Shown in pieces: positions 1 through 5,446 of a DNA stretch of 5,446 nt; position 1 is the first letter of the stretch, and every line of letters begins with the position of its first letter. The notes under the pieces are model-generated. The model was not told where the DNA came from and did no database searches. It saw only the letters and a list, made by a program, of their open reading frames with translations. The stretch is from Phycisphaerales bacterium (GTDB lineage: Bacteria; Planctomycetota; Phycisphaerae; Phycisphaerales; Phycisphaeraceae): assembly GCA_012031455.1 (NCBI GenBank), contig JAAUTM010000132.1, positions 1 through 5,446 on the forward strand, written 5' to 3'. The translations under genes and the position numbers were made by a program.

Positions 1-3000
1 GGTGTCGATACTTCAGCAACGCCGTCAGGTCACGGATGGCTTCGGGAATATCCCTTTGCCGGGCGTGAACCCGGGCCAGCAGCAAGCGTGCGGGCGTGAG
101 ATTACGATCCAGTTCCAGGGCCCGGTTGATGGTATCGATGGTGAGTTTGTCACGTTCCGGCTTGGTGAACAGATGTTCCGCAAGCTGGTAATGAAACAAG
201 GCACGGGTCGGCTGGAGGGCGATGGCCTGCTGCAGGGCTTTGACAGCTCGATCATCCTGATCGCGAGCCTTGGCCACCATGCCTTCAAGCACCCAGGTAA
301 TCGCCCGTGATGCGGCATCCGCCTGCGTTCCCTGACGCTTCTTGATGTCGGTCAAAATAGTCTCGGCCAATTCCTTGTTGCCAGCTCGCAGAAGCGCCTC
401 GGTGTAGCGGTGAGCCACCCGGGTATCGTTTTTGTCCACTTCATGCAATTGCTGGTAGTAGGTCAGGGCATCGCCGAATAAGCCACGGTCAAAGAGCAGG
501 TCGGCCAGTTCCCGGCTGGCGGCACGGGTGGTCGGATCTTCGACGGCAATCGCTTTGCGGAAAGCGTAGAGGGCCTCTTCATCCCCGCCGTTGCTGAGGT
601 TGAACTTGGCAAGCAGAATCCAGTCCTCGGCAGTGGCCTTGTCACCCTTGTCTCGCAGGTGTTCCAGCAACAGTTGCCGGGCCTGATCCTTGCGATCAGC
701 GATGGATAACACCGTCACCATGGCAGCGAGATTGACGGTGGTGCGCCCCTCAGCAGCCATGAGGTCCTGCATCGATTTTTGCGCTTGGTCAAACTGACCG
801 GTACGAGCCATGAGGATGGCAGTGGCACGCTGATTACCGGTGTCATTGGGGTTGGTAAGGAGCATGCGCTGACGCATCGTCAAAGCCCGGCTGGGGTCGC
901 CGTGAATCTCTTCATAATTAAGATATTGCTGCACAAGTCCGCGATCATTGGGCGCGAGATCGACTGCTTTTCGGAGGTTGTTGAGGGCTTCAGCATGGTC
1001 CTTTTGGAGATCAAGTGCACCTGCCATGCCGCGCAAAGCCATGACATTGGTGGGCAACTGATCAAGGGCAGTGCGGTAGGAATTGGCGGACTCGGCCATC
1101 TCCCCGGCCAGACGCTGGGCATCACCGAGCATGCGCCATCCATCGGAATACACCGGACGCAGACTCAGGCCCTTGCGGAACGTGGCGATAGCCCGTTCAT
1201 GTTGACCCTGCGCCAGGGCCAGTTGTCCCTGATAGAACTGACCTTCGGCAAGGTCGAGGTTGGCAGAGGTGGCCCTATCGGCGTGTTCCTTCGCAAGGTC
1301 CCAGAGTTTGAGTTCCATGGCCAGGTTAAACTGAGCTTCGATCACATTGGGATCATCTTTCTTGAGCGCCGCAGCTTTGGTCAGCTCATTGCGGGCATCA
1401 TCCAGCCGCCCGGTCTGACGGTATAAGTTGAACCGCTGCATGGCCTGCTGGAACGGATCACTGCCGCGGTCAATCATGCCTTCGACAACCTCGGTGAGAT
1501 TGCTGCTCTGATCCATGGACTTTTCCAACACATCGATCATGTCAGGATTGGCCCCGCCAGCGCGGGCTGTGGCGAGAATGTCTTTTGCTTCCTGAGGGTT
1601 GGCGGCAGTGCGCAACATGAGCTGCATAAGCCGGGAATCCTTGGGATTGCTCTCAAAGCGTGGCTGGAGAATTTTTCGGGCTTCGGCCAGACGACCGGCC
1701 TGAATCTGAGCCTGAGCCAGTGTGAGGGGTGCTTCGGGGTTCTGCGTCGCATCGACCTTGGCCAGCATTTCCAGGGCTTTGTCAGTATCGCCCATTTGCA
1801 GCAGCAAGGCCCCCTGCAACTGGATAGCCCGCGGATCATTGGGGGTGGCGGCCAGCACGGTGGACAGTTGACCTTGAGCTTCCTCATATTGACGCATCTG
1901 CAGAAGAAGTTGCGCCAGTTCCAGACGCACCGGCAAAATGCCGGGATGTCGTTCGAGAATCGCCCGGTAACGTGAGGCTGCAGCCCCGGTCTCACCGGAT
2001 AGCTGGCGAACCCGAGCCGAGAGGGCCAGCACTTCCAGATTCGTGTCCTTGAACTGGGCTGAGGCACGGTCGATGTAGGTGGTGGCCTGTGCCCATTGCC
2101 CCTGAGCCATGGCCAGTTTTCCGGCCAGCATATTGATAAAAGCGGTGTCCGCCCGAGCACGGGGGTTACTTCGTCAATGGTGTTCTGCACCTGCGTGAAA
2201 AGCAGGTCACGTTCGTTTTTATCCTTCACACGTTCGGCCTGGATCAGCATCACCTCCGCACGTTGCAGTTTGCCACGAATCTGAATCTGGAAAAAAGTCA
2301 GGGCCTGCATGGGCGGACCATACACGGACACCCCCAGCAGGCTGTCCAGGGTTTTCACCGCCAGATCGAATTCCTGCTGCTGCTGATAGGTCTGCGCCAG
2401 AGCGGAGAGCACACGGATTGTCCGTGGGATGATGCTTGACGGCCTCAAGCAGGACGGCCTGGCAGCGTTGCAGCCCTGCGGTGATCTGTGGGAGATTCGG
2501 TCCCCGATCCACAGGGGTACGATCACTTTTCAACAGTGCATCCGCCAGATCAAGGGCAACTTCCGGAGTGGCGGGATTGTCTTTGATGGCGTTTTCAGCC
2601 AGTTGCAGTTCCGTCTGCAAAAGCTGCTGATCACCCAGTTCCATCAGCAGACGAATCCTATCCATTTTGCGATTCAAATCCTTGTCAAATCCTTCGACGA
2701 GTTTCTGCGCCCATTCACGTACCTGGGCCTTGAGCTGCCTGGAACGAGGCACATTCAAGCCAGCGCGATCCAATGACTGGGCTTCATAAAGGTTCCACAG
2801 TGCCAGGTGATAGAGTACATCACGGTCGTCAGGGAATTGTGCCAAGGCTTTGACAAGGTCGTCACGCGCAGCTTCCCTTTTTTCGGGAGGCACATCCAAA
2901 GCCCTGATCCGATTGACCTGAGCAATCCCACGGTACTTTAATGCCTGCGGATCTTCCGGATTGAACTGCAGGAAATTCTCAGCACGTTCGAGCATGAGGT

Positions 3001-3409
3001 TGAACGCCCCCAGGTCATTAAGGTCCCTGCCGATGCGCAGGAAGAACTCCATGGATCGCTGGAAATATTCCGGGTTGCGGGGGTCAATGGTGGTCAGTCG
3101 TTCCAGCAGGGTACGAATCTGCCCCACACCCACCTGAGCTGCGCGGGAATCCTTGACCGGGGCGATCTCCAAGGCCTTGAGGAACTTGTTGATGATACTG
3201 ATGTCGCTGCTGCGCTTGTTGTAGGCTTTGCCGTATTCCGTGAGTGCCATCTCATACTGTTGCCGATTCATGGCGGTATCAGCGCGGGCAATGTTTTCCG
3301 AAGGGTCCTTGCGGAGGACGAAAAACCAGGCAGCTCCCAGACCGCCAGCCAGCACGATCAGCACGGCGGCGAGAACCATCACGAAACGGGTATTTACACG
3401 GGCAGCCAT
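1..3409 (-). CDS. Giant N-terminally anchored TPR-repeat protein of an exosortase locus, C-terminus cut by the window edge, two frame breaks
   Basis: Probable scaffold or assembly protein of the exosortase/envelope system, comparable in position and architecture to PrsT-type TPR proteins of PEP-CTERM loci. The start is the ATG at 3407-3409: GGAG lies 7 bases upstream, and the in-frame TTG at 3415 lacks this spacing. Residues 9-32 form one hydrophobic helix flanked by Arg/Lys. There is no lipobox cysteine, so it is a membrane anchor, not a lipoprotein signal. The rest is helical and full of TPR-like pairs (pattern L-x-x-x-x-G-x-x-x-x-A and A-x-x-P), clearest at about residues 724-822 (L-A-L-A-Q-G-Q-H-E-R-A-I, then N-N-L-R-K-A-V-D-L-A-P-N-D) and 941-1090. 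The frame used is 3409 to ~2430, then the next frame to ~2165, then the first frame again to position 2. At least ~1,136 residues are encoded, with no stop reached. Large plus-strand frames over this gene are shadows. Confidence 0.85.
2161..2165 (-). other. Second, restoring frameshift in the TPR gene (-1, G5/C5 run)
   Basis: The minus strand reads GAC GAA GTA ACCCCC GTG. A sixth C would give D-E-V-T-P then R-A-R-A-D-T-A-F-I-N-M-L-A-G-K, continuing open to position 2. Without it, the middle frame reads V-L-G-R-T-P-L-L-S-I-C-W-P, which does not look like TPR sequence. In the other direction, the downstream frame meets a stop at 2174-2176, so the join must lie between them. Confidence 0.8.
2413..2433 (-). 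other. First frameshift zone in the TPR gene (+1)
   Basis: Upstream frame: L-L-E-A-V-K-H-H-P-T-D-N-P, which degenerates soon after. Downstream frame: R-V-L-S-A-L-A-Q-T-Y-Q-Q-Q-Q-E-F, a good TPR helix. One extra base (or two missing) between about 2413 and 2433 joins them. The exact base cannot be fixed; the CCC and CC runs here are candidates. Confidence 0.8.
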
Positions 3410-3416
3410 GAGCAAT

Positions 3417-3420
3417 CTCC
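3417..3420 (-). promoter_or_regulatory. Shine-Dalgarno site of the TPR gene
   Basis: GGAG on the minus strand, separated by 7 bases from the ATG at 3407-3409. It decides the start codon: the upstream in-frame TTG (3413-3415) would leave almost no room between this site and the start. The TPR protein then begins M-A-A-R-V-N-T-R, directly before its membrane helix. Confidence 0.75.
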
Positions 3421-3468
3421 ATTGAACGTTTCAAACACCTGCATTGCACGCGACATCATCCTGCTTCA

Positions 3469-3490
3469 CCGATCCGCATGCGGAAATCGG
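3469..3490 (-). promoter_or_regulatory. Intergenic inverted repeat just after the EpsI-like stop codon
   Basis: A 22-base imperfect palindrome. Outer arms CCGAT/ATCGG enclose the perfect palindrome CCGCATGCGG, with two unpaired bases on one side. It starts 1 base after the TAA of the EpsI-like gene and lies about 60 bases before the TPR start. As RNA it could form a short hairpin. No T-tract follows on either strand, so it is not a typical intrinsic terminator. It could be a transcript-processing or stability element, an operator, or chance. Confidence 0.35.
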
Positions 3491-3491
3491 A

Positions 3492-4473
3492 TTACGGTGC
3501 TGGTATGGGCCAGCGTCCGTCCAAGACTTCGTTCCAATCGGGCAGCACAGCCATCACCTCAGGCAAAATTGCGGTGATGAAGTTCGTGGTCCGTTGCACC
3601 GCTTTATCAGCATCGCCTATGCCGCTGAACATCACTTCGATTTTGCAGTAGTAGCTGTACTTGTCCCGGGGATCAAAGCCGCGTGCACGGACATCATCGG
3701 GGGTGGGATAAAACTGGCCGTTGGCGGCAAAGAAATAAACCACTGTCGATACAAAATCGGTACGTTGCGGATGGGTGAACTGAAACACGGTCACCGGCAC
3801 GGACAGGTCCGGCACATGCACCTGCGTCGGTTCCCGCAGACGAAGCACATAATAACCCTGCGGTTTATCCGGTTGGTAGCTGGAGTCATCAATTTTCAGC
3901 ATTGAGCGGAACGGACTACCCAAGGGCAAAAGCCCCCCACCGACAAAAGCAGCGCTCGGGTACATGGGGCACGGTATCGGGTGTGCCGGTGTAGTAGGCG
4001 ATATGCAACAGCGCCATCGAACCGGGCTGGTCCGATGGGACGGCCTTATCACGATAAAGACGGCGGATGTAATGTCGGGTGCCAAGGGTCTGCACCTGTT
4101 CTTCGGGCAAGGCCGGAAGCTCTTCCTCCATGACCCATGTACCGGCTCGTTCCGCCAGGCTAAAGAGTGGCGCACGCATGGGGACTTCCTGCTTGAACAG
4201 CACCATGCGTGAGGCTTTGACCATACCGTTAAGCCCCCCGGCCGCAACCACCAGCATTCCCGCACACACGGCCAGCGTGAAAGGTTGCAGAAGCAAGCCC
4301 TGAATCGCTAGCCTGCGCCCACGGAAGATCATGACCCCCACCACTACTACCAAACCCACGGCACTGGCGACCAGCAAACTTTTTGTCAGCGCCGGAGCCA
4401 TGTCGATACCCAGCAAGTCGGGCCTGATCGATCCCAGACCCAAGGCATACACCGCACCCAAAAGCCCTGCCAT
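3492..4473 (-). CDS. EpsI-like exosortase-associated membrane protein (DUF3485 type), broken by one frameshift
   Basis: Exosortase partner of unknown biochemical activity, expected in the inner membrane with its C-terminal domain outside the cytoplasm. Joined across a one-base frame change at 3945-3948, it gives 326 residues from the ATG at 4471-4473 to TAA at 3492-3494. Hydrophobic segments lie at about 1-16, 31-50 and 62-84, more than the single N-terminal helix usual for EpsI. The EpsI-like domain follows: A-G-T-W near 110-113, A-Y-Y-T-G-T near 159-164, then H-V-P-E-R-C (His170, Cys175) leading into F-V-G-G-G after the frame fix, and V-V-Y-F-F-A-A-N-G near 244-252. Without the fix, the N-terminal frame ends at 3916. 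The start is unsure: ATG 4473 gives TGATG overlap with the exosortase, GTG 4491 would complete the first membrane helix, and fusion with the exosortase is also possible. Family assignment rests on domain pattern and neighbour, not on a search. Confidence 0.75.
3945..3948 (-). other. Frameshift site in the EpsI-like gene (A4/T4 run)
   Basis: The minus strand reads GAG CGC TGC TTTT GTC GGT GGG. Removing one T joins H-V-P-E-R-C-F to V-G-G-G-L-L-P-L-G-S, which keeps the domain intact. Left as it is, translation continues C-R-W-G-A-F-A-L-G and stops at 3916. A nearby C6 run (3933-3938) is the alternative site but gives a poorer join. Confidence 0.75.
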
Positions 4474-5446
4474 CACCAGCCCCAGCCCCACACCCCAGAG
4501 GATGGCGATTTTTGTTTGCGGGTCCGCTCTAATGGGTCAACAACAGGTTCAACTTTTCGAGCAGCCGCTGCCGAAGAATTCACAGCCCCAGGCTCATCGT
4601 CATAGACGACCATTTTGTCCAGCACCCAGCCCAGCAGCCAGAACAGCCCCGCAGCGGGAACGAGCATGAACATGCCGATGAGCAGATGGAAATCCCCCTG
4701 CGCCATTTCCGGATTGCCATAGACCTTGACAAACGCCAGCACGAGAATGCGACCGACGTTGACGATCACCGCGATCGGGACGCACATGGCCACCATGATC
4801 GTCCGCTGCCACCATAAACGCCGCCCCAGAAACGCCATCGCCACACCCAGGGCGATGAACGCCATGAGCATGCGCAACCCTGAGCAGGCATCTTCCACTT
4901 CCATCGCAGGCTCGATCTTGCGAAACCCCTCCATGAGTTCGATGGTGGAACCTTTTAGTTCGGCCTGTAAACCAAGCGGAGCACCCACCAGGTTAATGCT
5001 GTGGGCCGAGAGCATGGCCGCAACCTGACGCAGATTCCACGCCAGCATATCCCACCAGCGCGGTGCCACCTTGACCGCCAGCGAAAGGTACAACACTGCA
5101 AACCACAGCACACTCATCGGGGCTGGCCCAAGGGCAAATAAAAGCAGCCCAAAGAGCGCAAGGATCATGCTGTAGCCCTGAAGCATGTCATTCCGACCCG
5201 GCCCAAGCCACCATGCATAACTAAACAATCCCACCAGGAAAACACCATCCCCATACGCTCGCAGACAGCCCGCAAGGGTCATCTTCAAACTTGGTCGGGT
5301 GATGCGTCCAGCCAGCACTGGCCCAAGAAAAAATAACAGCCCGCAAATGCTGACAATCCCCAACCCCACCAGATAGCGCGGATTGGACAAGCCCCCAGCA
5401 CGCGAGAGATACATGATCGCCAGCCCGGGCAACGCCAGGAAGCCCA
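4473..5446 (-). CDS. Exosortase (exosortase/archaeosortase family transpeptidase), N-terminus cut by the window edge
   Basis: Polytopic inner-membrane cysteine transpeptidase expected to cleave proteins with a C-terminal PEP-CTERM-like tripartite signal and pass them on to the envelope. The frame is open to the right edge, so the start is missing. Counting from an in-frame TTG at 5432 there are 319 residues with about seven or eight hydrophobic segments. The family signature is clear: G-x-x-I-x-L then E-x-x-x-A-C-S-G-L-R (Cys183, codon 4884-4886), P-I-A-V-I-V-N-V-G-R (Arg228, codon 4749-4751) and D-F-H-L-L-I-G (His249, codon 4686-4688). This is the Cys/Arg/His set known for exosortases. After the last membrane helix comes a hydrophilic tail (residues ~272-310) rich in Ala, Ser, Glu and Lys. 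The final residues, S-G-V-W-G-W-G-W, look out of frame (see the A5 run at 4509-4513). The stop overlaps the next gene's ATG as TGATG, which implies translational coupling. The exact exosortase subtype cannot be fixed; a planctomycete-type XrtU is a guess. Confidence 0.9.
   Translation of the reverse strand, partial: GFLALPGLAIMYLSRAGGLSNPRYLVGLGIVSICGLLFFLGPVLAGRITRPSLKMTLAGCLRAYGDGVFLVGLFSYAWWLGPGRNDMLQGYSMILALFGLLLFALGPAPMSVLWFAVLYLSLAVKVAPRWWDMLAWNLRQVAAMLSAHSINLVGAPLGLQAELKGSTIELMEGFRKIEPAMEVEDACSGLRMLMAFIALGVAMAFLGRRLWWQRTIMVAMCVPIAVIVNVGRILVLAFVKVYGNPEMAQGDFHLLIGMFMLVPAAGLFWLLGWVLDKMVVYDDEPGAVNSSAAAARKVEPVVDPLERTRKQKSPSSGVWGWGW
4509..4513 (-). other. A5 run at the exosortase/EpsI junction, possible frameshift or fusion point
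   Basis: The exosortase frame reads R-T-R-K-Q-K then S-P-S-S-G-V-W-G-W-G-W and stops. The EpsI frame over the same bases reads K-I-A-I-L-W-G-V-G-L-G-L-V, continuing into its first membrane helix with third positions almost all G or C. One extra A would fuse the two proteins as R-T-R-K-Q-K-I-A-I-L-W. In the EpsI frame the nearest upstream stop is at 4537-4539, with no ATG between it and 4473. Confidence 0.45.

Noticed and set aside
779..1426. Plus-strand open frame of 215 codons, with a similar one at 2-310
   Set aside because: It lies wholly opposite the TPR gene, whose minus-strand frame gives clear TPR helices here. The plus-strand translation has no recognisable domain and is a shadow of GC-rich coding sequence.
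1537..2526. Minus-strand frame of 329 codons read as a separate gene
   Set aside because: Only its part at about 2165-2430 is TPR-like. The rest is Pro/Arg/Trp-rich out-of-frame sequence over the real TPR frame, which is open from 2173 to position 2.
3469..3490. Inverted repeat as an intrinsic terminator
   Set aside because: No run of T follows the arms on either strand, and the core loop would be very small. The downstream gene also looks like part of the same operon.
3444..3905. Plus-strand open frame of 153 codons opposite the EpsI-like gene
   Set aside because: The minus strand encodes the conserved EpsI-like C-terminal domain over the same bases; the plus-strand product shows no family features.
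1..5446. CRISPR array, tRNA, rRNA or insertion sequence
   Set aside because: No spaced direct repeats, no tRNA-like or rRNA-like stretch and no transposase frame were seen; the window is almost wholly coding on the minus strand.

Overview
The window holds three genes, all on the minus strand, that read as one operon in the order exosortase -> EpsI-like exosortase partner -> very large membrane-anchored TPR protein. The first gene is cut by the right edge and the last by the left edge. Gene calls rest on motifs and on reading-frame reconstruction by eye; no search was run. The GC-rich DNA and this combination (exosortase with an EpsI-like neighbour and a giant TPR protein) suggest a Gram-negative environmental bacterium. 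Planctomycetota or a relative (PVC group) is my best guess, but the taxonomic call is inference at about 50%.

Layout from right to left, following transcription. Positions 5446-4473 encode the C-terminal ~324 residues of a polytopic exosortase with the catalytic Cys/Arg/His set intact. Positions 4473-3492 encode an EpsI/DUF3485-type protein with three N-terminal membrane segments. Its frame is broken by one extra base in an A4 run (3945-3948, + strand), right beside its conserved H-x-P-x-x-C motif. A gap of about 80 bases follows, with a short inverted repeat just after the EpsI stop and a good Shine-Dalgarno site. Positions 3409-1 encode a TPR protein of at least ~1,136 residues with one N-terminal transmembrane anchor. 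Its frame is broken by a +1 event near 2413-2433 and restored by a -1 event at the G5 run 2161-2165. From there it stays open to the left edge: I translated positions 2-2173 codon by codon and found no stop.

How the parts work together: exosortases cut and re-anchor secreted proteins carrying a C-terminal PEP-CTERM-like sorting signal, usually in strains that make exopolysaccharide. EpsI-like proteins are frequent exosortase neighbours or fusion partners of unknown biochemical role. Large TPR proteins (PrsT in PEP-CTERM systems) recur in these loci and are presumed assembly scaffolds. No sorting-signal substrate and no glycosyltransferase is visible here; they would lie outside the window.

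Three certain or probable single-base frame breaks, plus a possible fourth at the exosortase/EpsI junction (A5 run at 4509-4513), fall within 2.4 kb, and most are at homopolymers. The encoded protein remains sensible on both sides of each break. This points to consensus errors in the assembly, or less likely slippage-prone or recent mutations, rather than old pseudogenes. The non-coding remainder is only the ~80-base gap at 3410-3491.
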